A DNA stretch of 64,000 nt from Myxococcales bacterium. GTDB lineage: Bacteria; Myxococcota_A; UBA9160; UBA4427. Both the position numbers and the translations under genes were made by a program. The notes below the pieces were generated by a model. It saw only the letters and a program-made list of their open reading frames with translations. It did not search any database and had not been told where the DNA came from. Numbering within the stretch: position 1 is the first letter of the stretch; every line of letters starts with the position of its first letter. Shown piece by piece: positions 9,449 through 19,664 of the stretch. Location of the stretch: assembly GCA_014240165.1 (NCBI GenBank), contig JAAZXM010000014.1, positions 1 to 64,000 on the forward strand, given 5' to 3'.

Positions 9449-10336
9449 ATGATCGCAGCCTGTCCCGAGTGCCCGGCCCGCTATCGGGTCGAAGACGCGA
9501 AGGTGGGGCCCCGCGGTGCCCGGATTCGCTGCGTGAAGTGTTCGACGATCTTTCGGGTGGCCGCGCCCGAATCGTCGGCTGCCCTGGACAGTTCCGGTGT
9601 CGACCCGGCTTTTTCCGAATTCGACGCGTCCGGCCTTCCCGCCCGCTCGGATTCCCCGGGTAATTGCCAGGTGGTGTTGGCAACGGGCGACGATGAATCT
9701 GTCGCGGGCGCCCTGCAGTCCTGGGGTCTCGGCGTTTCGATTGCGTCGGATGGGGCCGAGGCCATGCTGGCGATCCAGCGCTCTCTTCCCCAGGTGGCGA
9801 TTCTCGGGGTGGATCTTGCCGGCATCAACGGCGAGCAGATCTGCGAGGTGATCAAGCGCAACGAGAGCCTGCGCGAAATCAAGGTCATCCTGGTGGCGGG
9901 GGATGCCCGGGCCCTGGCCTCTTTGGCGGGCACCGAGCGCTTCGGTGCGGACGCCTGCCTGGCGAGGCCCGAACTCCTGGACAATCTCAACGAAATCATG
10001 CGCGAGTTCGGTCTCTCGTTGGATGCGGGAGGACCGGCTCCGCCACCCGAAAGCGATCTGGCGCCGCCGCCTCCTTCCGCTTCCCGGGATGGGCTCGACG
10101 AAGAGCGCGCCAAGGCCGAGCGGCTCGCGCGCATCGTTGTCTCGGATATCGCTCTCTATCAGGCCGAGAACTTCGAACGCGCCTCCCGTGCGGGCACCTT
10201 GGTCGAGGATTTTCGAATCGAGATCGCCGAGGCACGCCAATTGTTCGCCGACCGGATCGATGAGCGCGTACGCTCCGAACGCGACTACCTGGTCGAAGAA
10301 CTGATGCGCGTGGCCGAGGACCGCAGAGCGGGCTGA
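9449..10336 (+). CDS. Zinc-ribbon (MJ0042-type) plus receiver-like domain protein
   Basis: N-term MIAACPECPARYRVEDAKVGPRGARIRCVKCSTIFRV (paired CxxC), then a REC-like stretch (VVLATGDDESVAGALQSWG...VAILGVDLAGINGEQICEVIK). Confidence 0.7.
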   Translation: MIAACPECPARYRVEDAKVGPRGARIRCVKCSTIFRVAAPESSAALDSSGVDPAFSEFDASGLPARSDSPGNCQVVLATGDDESVAGALQSWGLGVSIASDGAEAMLAIQRSLPQVAILGVDLAGINGEQICEVIKRNESLREIKVILVAGDARALASLAGTERFGADACLARPELLDNLNEIMREFGLSLDAGGPAPPPESDLAPPPPSASRDGLDEERAKAERLARIVVSDIALYQAENFERASRAGTLVEDFRIEIAEARQLFADRIDERVRSERDYLVEELMRVAEDRRAG

Positions 10337-10366
10337 GGCGAGATCTCGACCGCGTGGCTCGGGCCT

Positions 10367-11398
10367 TTGCTATGGGTTGGCCCGTCGCCCGGATCACGGG
10401 CGGGAGGCGGCACGCTGAAGACATCGGAGCTGAAGAAGGAACTCGCTCAGGGCCGCATTCGGCCGGCCTACCTGCTCGCGGGTTCGGAGCCCTTGTTTCG
10501 CGATGAGTGCCTGGCTGCGATTCGGGAGGCGGTGCTCGCGGGGGCCTCGGAGGATTTCAATCTCGATCGCCTGACCGGCGACCGCCTGTCTGCGGGAATC
10601 CTGTCCGATAGCCTGCAGACCCTGCCAGTGATGGCCGAGCGCAGGCTTGTGGTCGTGAGCCATCTCGATTCCAGGGGCCGGGCCACGGTGCGCGAGGAAC
10701 TCGCCGAGGCTTTGCTGAAGGCGGTGAAAAGCCTGGAGAATCAGCAGGAAGCGGTGATGGTGGTTGTCGTGCCGAAGGTCGACAAACGCTCCCGCTGGGT
10801 GAAGGCCTTCAAGGCCCCCGCGGCTTTGGTGGACTGCGAGCCGCCCAAGAAAATGCCCGACCTGACGCGCTTCATCGAGGGCGATGCCAAGAGGCAGGGC
10901 GTGTCCTTGGGGAGCGGTGCCGCCGAGCACCTCGCCGAGCGGATCGGTCCGCAGTTGCTCGTCCTCCAGGGCGAACTCGCCAAAGCGGCGCTGCTGGCCG
11001 GGGAAGGCAACCCTGTGACTCGTGAGCACATCGTCATCTCAACCTGCGATGTGGCCGAGCGGTCCATCTGGGACCTGACCGATGCCATCGGGCAGGGACA
11101 TGCGGGTTCCGCCGTGACCCAACTCGGTCAAATGCTCGCGTCGGGTTCGGCCCCGGAAGCGGTTCTTGGAGCCCTGGCCGCCCACTTCCGCCGGCTGGCT
11201 CGGGTTCGCGGGGGAGCGGATATCGCCGGGAGTCCCTTCATCCGGCGTCGCATGGAAGGCCAGGCCCGGCGCTATAGCCAGAAGGCACTACGCACATGCC
11301 TCGAGCGCATCCATGAAACCGATGCGGCGCTCAAGGGGGTGGGCTCGTTGCCCCGGGACATGGCGATGGAAAACCTGGTGATCGACTTGTCGCGCTGA
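10367..11398 (+). CDS. holA: DNA polymerase III subunit delta
   Basis: LKKELAQGRIRPAYLLAGSEPLFRDECLAAIR...TLPVMAERRLVVV...; HolA organisation. Start uncertain (TTG 10367 or an alternative start further in). Confidence 0.85.
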   Translation: MLWVGPSPGSRAGGGTLKTSELKKELAQGRIRPAYLLAGSEPLFRDECLAAIREAVLAGASEDFNLDRLTGDRLSAGILSDSLQTLPVMAERRLVVVSHLDSRGRATVREELAEALLKAVKSLENQQEAVMVVVVPKVDKRSRWVKAFKAPAALVDCEPPKKMPDLTRFIEGDAKRQGVSLGSGAAEHLAERIGPQLLVLQGELAKAALLAGEGNPVTREHIVISTCDVAERSIWDLTDAIGQGHAGSAVTQLGQMLASGSAPEAVLGALAAHFRRLARVRGGADIAGSPFIRRRMEGQARRYSQKALRTCLERIHETDAALKGVGSLPRDMAMENLVIDLSR

Positions 11399-11432
11399 TC
11401 GAGGACGGGGGAGCGGGCGCGTGCCCAGTGAA

Positions 11433-11699
11433 TCAGGCGTTCAGGGCGTTGAGGCTCTTGGCGAGCCGACCCACGCTGCGGTTGGCCCGCTGCTTGGGAA
11501 TCAGGCCCCGGGTCGAGGCGCGGCGAATCGCACGCTCGGCGGCGGCGAAGCGCTCGCTGGCTGCGGCGGCATCCCCCGTTTCGAGGGCCTGGCGAAAGCG
11601 CTTGATCTCGGTGCGCATTCCGGTGCGAAGATGCTGGTTGCGTTTTTGGCGTCGCGCCGATTGGCGGATACGCTTCAGCGCGGACTTGTGATTGGCCAA
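11433..11699 (-). CDS. rpsT: 30S ribosomal protein S20
   Basis: TTG-initiated (M)ANHKSALKRIRQSARRQKRNQHLRTGMRTEIKRFR...GLIPKQRANRSVGRLAKSLN. The longer track ORF to 11975 is an over-extension. Confidence 0.93.
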   Translation of the reverse strand: MANHKSALKRIRQSARRQKRNQHLRTGMRTEIKRFRQALETGDAAAASERFAAAERAIRRASTRGLIPKQRANRSVGRLAKSLNALNA

Positions 11700-11836
11700 T
11701 GGGGTCTCCGGTGGTGTCGCTGGGGCGCGCATACTAGTCCCGCCCGGGCCGAATGTCGATGCTCCGCAGAGGATCCAAGTCGGGACCCCCTCGGGGAAAC
11801 CCCTACAGGACCTGACGGTGTTGGCCGAAAAGAGGG

Positions 11837-13720
11837 GTGATGCGAGAGGCAAGTTCACGACGAGTGCGAATCGCCTGGGCCGGGTTTTGGGTCTTGGGGC
11901 TGATTCTCCTGGGCGGGGCCGGAATGGGCGCCGAGCGCCTGGCTGCGCCCGCTTCGGTCTCGGCGGGGGATTCACCGGCCGAGGGCCCTTCGGCGGGGTA
12001 CCGCTCTCAACTCGAGCGGATCTGGTTGGCTCCCGGGGCGAGCCTGGAGGAGCGGGGGCTGGGTCTCCGGCGCCGCGCTCTGGCCCTGGGCGCCGATAAT
12101 CTCGATTCGCCGGCCCGGGCGCTGATCGCCGCAGAGCCCGATGATCAGGAATTGGTGCGCCGCCAGTTGGCCGTCGCCCTGGCCCCGGATCTTCCCCTGG
12201 CCCATACCGCGTTGGGCGCTGCCTATTGGAGTCGGGGCGAGTTGGGCCGTGCCCTGGGCTCGTTCGGTGAGAGTTTTTTCAGCATCCCCCGGCATCTCGA
12301 AGCGAGCGTCTGGCTGGTGGGTTCGCTTCTGCTGATCCTGGCCAGTGTATTGGTCACCGGTTCCCTGGTCTTTATTTTTGCCTCGGGCTTCCTGGGATTC
12401 GGACGCGCGGCGCACGACGCCGGCGATCTGGTTTCCCGCCGCATGCCCGCCTTTGCTCGAACCGCGCTCCTGAGTGCCGTGGTGGGCGTTCCCCTGGTGC
12501 TGGGAGAGGGCCTGTTGGGTGTGGCCTGCGTCTTTCTCGTGATCGCGACCGTGTATGGCCGGGCGCTGGATCGTGCCGTTCTGATCGGGGCAGTGGCTCT
12601 TTTCCTGGTCGGGCTCTACCCCAGCCTCCAGGCAGGCGGAAAGCTCCTCATGTCCCTGAACGCCGACCCCCTGGCCTCGGCCGCCCTGGCGTTGATTCGA
12701 GGCAGCGAAACGCCTCAGCAGTTGGCGCTTCTTCTGGAAGCCGACCGCACGAACGATCCGCTGGTGGCCCGGACCCTGGCGATCCGTGCCCGCCGCTTGG
12801 GGAGAAATGAGGAAGCGGCCGGGCGCCTTCAGCAGATCGTGAGGGATGCGCCGGCTGACCCCTTTGCCCTGGCCATTCTCGGAAATATCTCCTTCGAGGC
12901 CGGAAGAACCCGCGAAGCCATCGAGTTCTACGAAGCCGGCGTTCGCGGGGAAGGTGAGTCCGCCGAACTGATGTTCGACCTTTCCCAGGCTTACGCGAAG
13001 GTTTTCCGCATGGAGGATGGTGAGTTCGCCATGGCGCGCGCCCAAGCCATCAACGGCGCCACGGTGGCCGAGTTTTTGCACTTCGGTGATTCCAACTTCG
13101 TCGCGGACCCGCCCTTTCCCATCGCTCCGATTCGTAGCCGGATGGTGGCGGCGGCCAGCGGCCAACCGATGGTGACGGCGGTTCTGCGTACCCTGGCCCC
13201 GGGTCGTTTGGGCGAGCAGCCTCGTTATGCCGCCGGCGCCCTGGCCCTTGCGGTGCTCCTGGGTTTGTTCATTCAGGGCCGGTTCCAGCACGCGGGTGGA
13301 TGCGTTCGCTGTGGACGACGCATTTGTGCCCGTTGCGATGGCGAGATCTGGAGCACCGAACTCTGCGGGGCCTGCCATCATCTTTTTCACAAGCCCCAGG
13401 AGACCGACGCCGCCCTGCGTGAAGTCAGGATCGAAGTGCTGCAGGCGCGCGAGGATCGGCTGGAAAAGGTCGGCGTCATCAGTTCGATTTTGCTGCCAGG
13501 TGTAGCCGGGCTTCGGGCGAAGCGGCCCGATCTCGCCCTGGCTGCGCTCTATCTCTTCGCTGCGGCTGGCTTCTTCGTACTTTGGCGGGACGGGGTCGTG
13601 CCCGATCCGCTGGCGGTGGGCGCCGGTGGAAGTTTCGTTCTCGGCGTGGCTGCCTTTCTGGTCTCCGTGGTCTACCTCGGGGTCCTCTTTGCCAGCCTGA
13701 TCAGCTGGAGGAGGGATTAG
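11837..13720 (+). CDS. Membrane TPR protein with internal zinc-ribbon-like Cys cluster
   Basis: Several hydrophobic segments, TPR-like repeats (DPFALAILGNISFEAGRTREAIEFYEAG), CVRCGRRICARCDGEIWSTELCGACHHLFH, C-terminal TM segments. Confidence 0.7.
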   Translation: MMREASSRRVRIAWAGFWVLGLILLGGAGMGAERLAAPASVSAGDSPAEGPSAGYRSQLERIWLAPGASLEERGLGLRRRALALGADNLDSPARALIAAEPDDQELVRRQLAVALAPDLPLAHTALGAAYWSRGELGRALGSFGESFFSIPRHLEASVWLVGSLLLILASVLVTGSLVFIFASGFLGFGRAAHDAGDLVSRRMPAFARTALLSAVVGVPLVLGEGLLGVACVFLVIATVYGRALDRAVLIGAVALFLVGLYPSLQAGGKLLMSLNADPLASAALALIRGSETPQQLALLLEADRTNDPLVARTLAIRARRLGRNEEAAGRLQQIVRDAPADPFALAILGNISFEAGRTREAIEFYEAGVRGEGESAELMFDLSQAYAKVFRMEDGEFAMARAQAINGATVAEFLHFGDSNFVADPPFPIAPIRSRMVAAASGQPMVTAVLRTLAPGRLGEQPRYAAGALALAVLLGLFIQGRFQHAGGCVRCGRRICARCDGEIWSTELCGACHHLFHKPQETDAALREVRIEVLQAREDRLEKVGVISSILLPGVAGLRAKRPDLALAALYLFAAAGFFVLWRDGVVPDPLAVGAGGSFVLGVAAFLVSVVYLGVLFASLISWRRD

Positions 13721-13721
13721 G

Positions 13722-14843
13722 ATGGTCGTGGCTCTGCGCGGAAATCTGAAGGACTTTGCGATCGCCGAGATTTTTCAGCTGATTGGTCATCAGCGAAAGA
13801 CCGGGTTGCTCGAGATCAACGCGCCGATGTCCCGCATGCGCGTCGCCTTTGACGGAGGCGCCCTGGTGTGGGCGGCGCCCGTGGGCGATGGCGAGGAAGG
13901 CGCACTCCGGGATTTTCTCGCGCGTAGCGGACTGGTTTCGTCCCGGGTTCTCGAGGCCAAAATGCACGAGAGCCGGGCTTCCGCGAGGCCCCTATCCGAT
14001 CTGATCGTCTCCGAAGGCCTGGTGTCCCAGGAGGATATCGAGGCGGTTTCGTTTCTGATGACCCAGGAGACACTCTTCGAGTTGATGGGCCTTGAAGGCG
14101 GGTCGTTCGAATTTCTGGCTCGGTCTATTTCGCACGAGACACCGCCTGGCCAGATGATGGTGGCCGAGCAGGTCCTCATGGACGGCATGCGCATGCAGGA
14201 CGAGTGGCGCACTTTCGCCGAGGAGTTGCCCGCGGAGGGCGATATCCTGGAATCCTTCGGTTCAGCAGAAGACTATTGCCAGCGTCTGGAAGATGGAGGC
14301 CAGGGTGGATCTGAGCGAGTCAGGCTTGTCTCGGCGCTGGTGAACGGGAGGCGCTCCTTTCGAGACATCATCGACCGCTCTCGCCTGGGGACTTTCGCCG
14401 CTGGGAAGATCGTCGCCGATTTGCGCAGGGTCGGTCTTCTCGAGGTCGCCAGTCCGGCGCTGCGTCCGCGTCGAAGGAGAACGGCGGGGATGCTGGCCCG
14501 GGTTGCCGGGGTCGCCAGGCTCGCCCTGGCGGCGGTCATCCCCCTGGTGTTGCTCGGGATGGTGACGGCGGGGCTCTTTTTTCAGTCCCTTGACTCCCGC
14601 ATTGCGCCGGGAAGGGTCATCGCCCATCGCCCCCTCGAAGAAGCCAGGGCACAATTTGCCCGCCAGCGATTGCACAATGTGCTCGAAGCGCGTCGGCACG
14701 AAAATGGCCTCTGGCCTCATGGACTGGACTTTCTCTCCCAGGGCCCATGGGGAGAGCATGAGGGATTGACGCGAGAATCCGTCTCCGCGTACTATTACAT
14801 GCGGCGCGGGGACGGCATCGTCCTTCTGGCGCCACGGCGTTGA
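13722..14843 (+). CDS. DUF4388 (PATAN-type) domain protein with C-terminal TM
   Basis: MVVALRGNLKDFAIAEIFQLIGHQRKTGLLEI...VSQEDIEAVSFLMTQETLFELMGLEGGSFEF is the typical DUF4388 signature. Confidence 0.75.
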   Translation: MVVALRGNLKDFAIAEIFQLIGHQRKTGLLEINAPMSRMRVAFDGGALVWAAPVGDGEEGALRDFLARSGLVSSRVLEAKMHESRASARPLSDLIVSEGLVSQEDIEAVSFLMTQETLFELMGLEGGSFEFLARSISHETPPGQMMVAEQVLMDGMRMQDEWRTFAEELPAEGDILESFGSAEDYCQRLEDGGQGGSERVRLVSALVNGRRSFRDIIDRSRLGTFAAGKIVADLRRVGLLEVASPALRPRRRRTAGMLARVAGVARLALAAVIPLVLLGMVTAGLFFQSLDSRIAPGRVIAHRPLEEARAQFARQRLHNVLEARRHENGLWPHGLDFLSQGPWGEHEGLTRESVSAYYYMRRGDGIVLLAPRR

Positions 14844-14858
14844 AGCGCGGGGGACCCA

Positions 14859-15863
14859 CTGGGCAACGCAGCCTCCAGTACCCGAAAAGTCATTACTTTC
14901 GAAGACAACCTGACCGCGGCCGAACTCTACGGTGACGGAGAAGGTCACCTGCGCCTGATTCAGGAGCGGTTGGGAATCGAGGCCCACGCCCGGGGCAACG
15001 AGGTCCGCCTGCTGGGGGCAGAGGCCCCGGTGAAGTTGGCGCAAAACGTTCTCCAGCAACTCTACGATGTTTTGCGATCGGGACGGACTGTCCATGCGCG
15101 AGATGTGGGTGCGGCCATCGACATGGTGGAGGAGAAGCCCGACGTCGACCTCCAGGATATCTATGAGGACGTTCTGGGGAGTGTCGGGTCCAGGCGCAAG
15201 ATCCGGGCGAAGAATCTTTCCCAGCGACGCTATGTCGAGTTGATTCGAACCCACGATATCACCGTGAGTATCGGCCCGGCGGGTACGGGAAAGACATACC
15301 TCGCCATGGCCATGGCGATCGCCGCGCTCAACCGCAAGGAAGTCATCCGAGTCATCCTGACCCGGCCGGCGGTGGAGGCCGGCGAGCGCCTGGGGTTCTT
15401 GCCGGGTGATCTCACCGAGAAAGTCGACCCCTATATGCGGCCGCTCTACGACGCGCTGCACGATATGATGGATTTCGAAAAGATCGGACGCTTGTCTCAG
15501 CGCGGTGTCATCGAGGTCGCCCCCCTGGCTTTCATGCGGGGCAGGACCTTGAACGATTCCTTCGTGATTCTCGATGAAGCCCAGAACACCACCGGGGAGC
15601 AGATGAAGATGTTTCTCACTCGGCTCGGCTTCGGCTCGAAGGCGGTGATTACCGGAGATATCACCCAGGTGGACCTGCCGGCGGGCAAGGAGAGTGGGCT
15701 GGTGGAAGCCCAGCGCGTGCTCCGCGGAGTGGAGGGGATCGGGATTCAACGCTTTTCCCATTCGGACGTGGTTCGACACCCCCTGGTGCAATCCATTGTT
15801 GAAGCCTATGAGGCCTACGGCGCCCGGGCGGACGGAAAAAACCGCTCCGAAGCCGAGGGCTGA
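14859..15863 (+). CDS. phoH: PhoH-like ATPase (start uncertain)
   Basis: [17 protein letters not shown] Walker [44 protein letters not shown] Walker B. In-frame conserved-looking N-term [37 protein letters not shown] lies upstream of the called TTG 14970; no ATG/GTG/TTG there (CTG 14859 or ATT 14892 possible). Confidence 0.9.
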   Translation: MGNAASSTRKVITFEDNLTAAELYGDGEGHLRLIQERLGIEAHARGNEVRLLGAEAPVKLAQNVLQQLYDVLRSGRTVHARDVGAAIDMVEEKPDVDLQDIYEDVLGSVGSRRKIRAKNLSQRRYVELIRTHDITVSIGPAGTGKTYLAMAMAIAALNRKEVIRVILTRPAVEAGERLGFLPGDLTEKVDPYMRPLYDALHDMMDFEKIGRLSQRGVIEVAPLAFMRGRTLNDSFVILDEAQNTTGEQMKMFLTRLGFGSKAVITGDITQVDLPAGKESGLVEAQRVLRGVEGIGIQRFSHSDVVRHPLVQSIVEAYEAYGARADGKNRSEAEG

Positions 15864-16303
15864 TGCCTGTCCGTATGAGCGGTCCGCCCGCGGGCATACG
15901 CGGGGCGGGAGTTGATCTGCCCCTCTTGCGCCGTCGGTCGAGAGCCATGCTTGGGGCAGTGGGCCATCGGGGCTCGGAATTGTCAGTGGCGTTGGTCGAC
16001 GACCGCGAGATCCGCAAGTTGAACGGAGAGTGGCGGGGAAAGAAGCGGTCCACCGATGTGCTCTCCTTTTCCTTGCTCGAGGGAGAGGGCCGCTTGCATC
16101 GTGGCCGTCTGCTGGGCGATGTCGTCATCAGTGTGGAGACAGCAGCCCGTCAGGCAGCCCGCCGCCACCGTGGTCTGGACGAAGAAATCGCCCGACTCCT
16201 GATTCACGGGTTGCTCCATATTCTCGGGCATGACCACGAGGATCCCGATGAGGCCAAGGTGATGCGTGCGGAGCAGCGCCGGCTCTGGCGCGCACTCGGC
16301 TGA
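15863..16303 (+). CDS. ybeY: Endoribonuclease YbeY (rRNA maturation)
   Basis: ARLLIHGLLHILGHDHEDPDEA: HGxLHxxGYDH-type zinc motif; KRSTDVLSF. Confidence 0.94.
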   Translation: MPVRMSGPPAGIRGAGVDLPLLRRRSRAMLGAVGHRGSELSVALVDDREIRKLNGEWRGKKRSTDVLSFSLLEGEGRLHRGRLLGDVVISVETAARQAARRHRGLDEEIARLLIHGLLHILGHDHEDPDEAKVMRAEQRRLWRALG

Positions 16304-16480
16304 AAGTCGCGCGCCGCTTCCGGGCCCGCTTTCACGTCGTGATCTGCTATCTACTGCCCTCCGGGCGGGGGGGTGGGTGGCCAGAGGGTTCCGCGACGCG
16401 TCCGTGATTTTTTCGGGCCTCCGCCAGAGGGACCCGTTGCCGGCATTCAACCCCCGGCCCAGGAGGCACCAGGAGCCGCC

Positions 16481-17624
16481 ATGACGGAGAATGCCCAAAC
16501 TGGGATGGACCAGAACGAACTCGAGGAACAGCTTCGCTCCTTGAGTACGCGGTTCGACGAATTTCGGGGGCGTCTTTGACCTGGCTGGCTTGAGATCCCG
16601 CCACGAGGAGATGGAATCCGAGATGGCGCGTCCCGAATTCTGGGACGATCGCGAAAACGCCGAGAAGGTGTCCAAGCGCAAGAGCGAACTCGAGGGCGAG
16701 ATCGGCCTCTACGATGGGGTCGAGTCGGCTCTCGAGGAAGCCGGGGTGCTGCTGGAATTGGCCGCCGAGGCGGACGATGCCGAGGTCCGGCACGAGGTTT
16801 CCGAAAAGTTTGGCGAAATCGAGACGGCTCTCGATACCGCCGAACTTCGTCAACTTCTGGGGGGTGAATACGACCACTCGGACGCCATCGTTTCCATCAA
16901 CTCCGGCGCGGGTGGGACGGATGCCTGCGATTGGGCCGAGATGCTTCTGCGTATGTACCTGCGTTGGGCGGAGCGTCGGGGTTTTCATTCCGAAGTGATC
17001 GATGTGCAAGCCGGGGAAGAGGCGGGTATTCGAAGCGCGACGATCTCCATCGGCGGAAGCTATGCCTATGGCCACTTGAACGCGGAGCAGGGCGTGCACA
17101 GGTTGGTTCGGATCTCACCCTTTGACTCCCAGGCTCGGAGACATACGGCATTTGCCAGCGTGACCGCTATTCCGGAGATCGACGACGATGTCGACGTCGA
17201 ATTGGATGAGGGTGATCTTCGGATCGACACCTATCGCTCGAGTGGAGCCGGTGGGCAGCACGTGAACAAAACGGATTCGGCCGTTCGTATCACGCACATT
17301 CCGACCGGCACCGTGGTTCAATGCCAGAATGAGCGCTCGCAGCATAAGAATAAGGCGACGGCCATGAAGGTCTTGCGCGCTCAACTCTTCGAGATTTCAC
17401 GTCGCGAACAGCAGGCATTGATGGCCGAGATTGCGGGAGAGAAGCGAGAGATCGGATTCGGTAGCCAGATCCGCTCCTATACGCTTCATCCTCAACAGCG
17501 TGTCAAGGATCATCGGACGGACGTCGAGGTGGGCAACGTCGAGGGGGTCCTCGACGGGGATTTGGACGGATTGATCCGCTCGGCTCTGCTGAAGCAATCG
17601 GGCAGTTTGGCCGTGGAGCCTTGA
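16481..17624 (+). CDS. prfB: Peptide chain release factor 2, expressed by programmed +1 frameshift
   Basis: MTENAQTGMDQNELEEQLRSLSTRFDEFRGRL-stop (16481-16579), then the +1 frame DLAGLRSRHEEMESEMARPEFWDDRENAEKV...; GGQHVNKTDSAVRITHIPTG in the second frame. Confidence 0.96.
16565..16580 (+). promoter_or_regulatory. prfB +1 programmed frameshift signal (internal SD-like G-run plus CTT TGA C)
   Basis: cgggggcgtctttgac: CTT at 16574, TGA at 16577, C at 16580. Compare the canonical AGGGGGTATCTTTGAC. Confidence 0.95.
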
Positions 17625-17696
17625 GCGGCAGGAATGCGTTTTCGTAAGCCCGGGGAGTAAGAGGAGCTGGAACTTTTCACCGCAGCGTGGCAGGGA

Positions 17697-19664
17697 TTGA
17701 CGTCGTTGGGGGGTGGGGTGGCCCTGGCCTTCATCGTTTCCCTCGCCCTGGGGATGATGGGGCTGACGCTTGTTTATTGCGCAAGCGCAGTTGTGGTTCT
17801 CGATCGCTTCGCCCGGGTGTCCAGTCGACCGACCTGGCGCATCGTGGGGGGGGCCGGGGTGGCCCTGCTCGGTTCGTTCATAGCCGTCCAGTTGAGTCGT
17901 CCCGAACTTGCCCAGGAGCCCTGGTCGGCATGGCGGGCGCCGCTGCTGGAGCACCTTCGCTGGGGTGCGTTCCTGGTGCTCGCCGCCGTCTCTTTGGTCT
18001 GGGGGGTCTTGAAATATATGGATCCCGCCCGGGTCGGCGGGATTCTCCAAGTGGGCGCTGCGGCATGTCTTTCGGTTCTCTTTGCCGTGCGCGGTCTGGC
18101 CGAGATTCCGCTGGGCCTCGCTGGCATCCCGCTGCTGGGAGCGTTGATACTTTTCTTGCGCCGCCGCCGCCGCGGCCCGGATACGCCTGGGCGCCGGGAA
18201 GCAGAACTGCGTCTGCTGGTGCTTGCCCTGCTCGTCGGCGCCAGCGCCGCACTTCTGCCGGGCGCATACAGCGAAATGCTGGGCTCCCTGGCTTGGGGAT
18301 TGCTCGCCCTGATGGGGCTCGGCGTGATGGGTGGCCTGCTTCCCCTGGCCATGGCGGGGTTGATCGAGATGCGGGGTTCCGCGGAGTGGTTCATCGCCAC
18401 CCGCTACCTGGTCGCACGCCGAAGACAGGTTTTCATCTCGGCCATTACGGCCATCTGCATTCTCGGGATCGCCGCCGGCGTTTGGCTGATCGTGGTGGTC
18501 CTGTCGGTGATGAATGGCTTCGAGCAGACATGGCGCCAGGAAATCCTCGGGAATCGGGCCCACTTCGTGATTGAAAACGAGGAGGGGGCATTTCCCGGCT
18601 ATGAAGACGTGATGGAGCAGGTGAAGGGCGTGCCGGGGGTGGTTGCGGTATCGCCCTATATCGACTCGGATGCGATGGTGCGAGGCCGGGCCGGCGAGAT
18701 CTACAGCGTTCGGGTTCGTGGGGTCGACCCGGCTCGCGTGGCCGAGGTCACGCGGCTGGCTCAGGATATGGTGAGCGGGTCCCTTGAGAGCCTGGTGTCT
18801 TCGGGGCCAGCCCCGGGCGAGATCGGCGAAGCCGAAGCCATGGACGATCCGGGCATCGTGATCGGAAACCAGTTGGCCTCGGCGTTGGGGGTGGATGTGG
18901 GCGATTCCATTGTCCTGATCTCGCCCTTTGGAGGGGCCCCGACTCCCATGGGCCCCTCACCGCGTCTGGCCCGCTTTCGCGTCCAGGGGGTCTTTCGATC
19001 GAGTTTCTATCAATTTGATGAGGCTTTCGCCTACGTGGAGATCGCCCCGGCGCAGGCGTTCAGGCGGGTTGGCGATGTGATCGATGGCGTCGAAGCACTG
19101 ACAACGGATCACTATCGATCGAGTCGTGTGGCCGACGCGGTGAAGGGCGAGTTGGGCTACCCCTTCAGCACCCGGGACTGGAAAGAGTTCTTTCCCGCCT
19201 TTTTTCAAGCGCTCAAGACCGAACGGATCATGATGTTCCTGCTGCTTGCGATGATCATGGTGGTAGCGGCCTTCGTCATCGTCGCGACCCTCATCATGAT
19301 GATCATGGAAAAGTCGGGTGATATTGCGATTCTCAAGGCCATGGGCGCCGAGGATTCGTTGGTGGAGCGGATATTCGCCTTGGAAGGCACGCTGATTGGT
19401 TTGGTCGGTACCACTCTGGGTGTTGTTGCGGCGGTGGCGGTCACCCATAGATTGGGCTGGATCCAGGAACGCATCGAGGCGTTGATGGGGGTCGACACCT
19501 TGCCGGCGAGCCTCTACCAGTTCTCGACCTTGCCATCCCGGCTGGATCCCCTTCAGGTATGCAGCGTTGCGCTGATCGCCATGGTGCTTTCCCTGGGTGC
19601 CACCTTGCTTCCGAGTCGCCAGGGCGCCCGGATCGATCCTGCAGAGGGGCTTCGCCATGAGTGA
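17697..19664 (+). CDS. lolC: LolC/LolE-family lipoprotein-releasing permease with extra N-terminal multi-TM region
   Basis: Core ATRYLVARRRQVFISAITAICILGIAAGVWLIVVVLSVMNGFEQ and C-terminal FtsX region; followed by lolD. About 224 residues of hydrophobic sequence precede the core. Confidence 0.85.
   Translation: MTSLGGGVALAFIVSLALGMMGLTLVYCASAVVVLDRFARVSSRPTWRIVGGAGVALLGSFIAVQLSRPELAQEPWSAWRAPLLEHLRWGAFLVLAAVSLVWGVLKYMDPARVGGILQVGAAACLSVLFAVRGLAEIPLGLAGIPLLGALILFLRRRRRGPDTPGRREAELRLLVLALLVGASAALLPGAYSEMLGSLAWGLLALMGLGVMGGLLPLAMAGLIEMRGSAEWFIATRYLVARRRQVFISAITAICILGIAAGVWLIVVVLSVMNGFEQTWRQEILGNRAHFVIENEEGAFPGYEDVMEQVKGVPGVVAVSPYIDSDAMVRGRAGEIYSVRVRGVDPARVAEVTRLAQDMVSGSLESLVSSGPAPGEIGEAEAMDDPGIVIGNQLASALGVDVGDSIVLISPFGGAPTPMGPSPRLARFRVQGVFRSSFYQFDEAFAYVEIAPAQAFRRVGDVIDGVEALTTDHYRSSRVADAVKGELGYPFSTRDWKEFFPAFFQALKTERIMMFLLLAMIMVVAAFVIVATLIMMIMEKSGDIAILKAMGAEDSLVERIFALEGTLIGLVGTTLGVVAAVAVTHRLGWIQERIEALMGVDTLPASLYQFSTLPSRLDPLQVCSVALIAMVLSLGATLLPSRQGARIDPAEGLRHE

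Noticed and set aside
14262-15791. 509-aa minus-strand ORF
   Set aside because: Antisense to the DUF4388 gene and phoH; no coherent domain.
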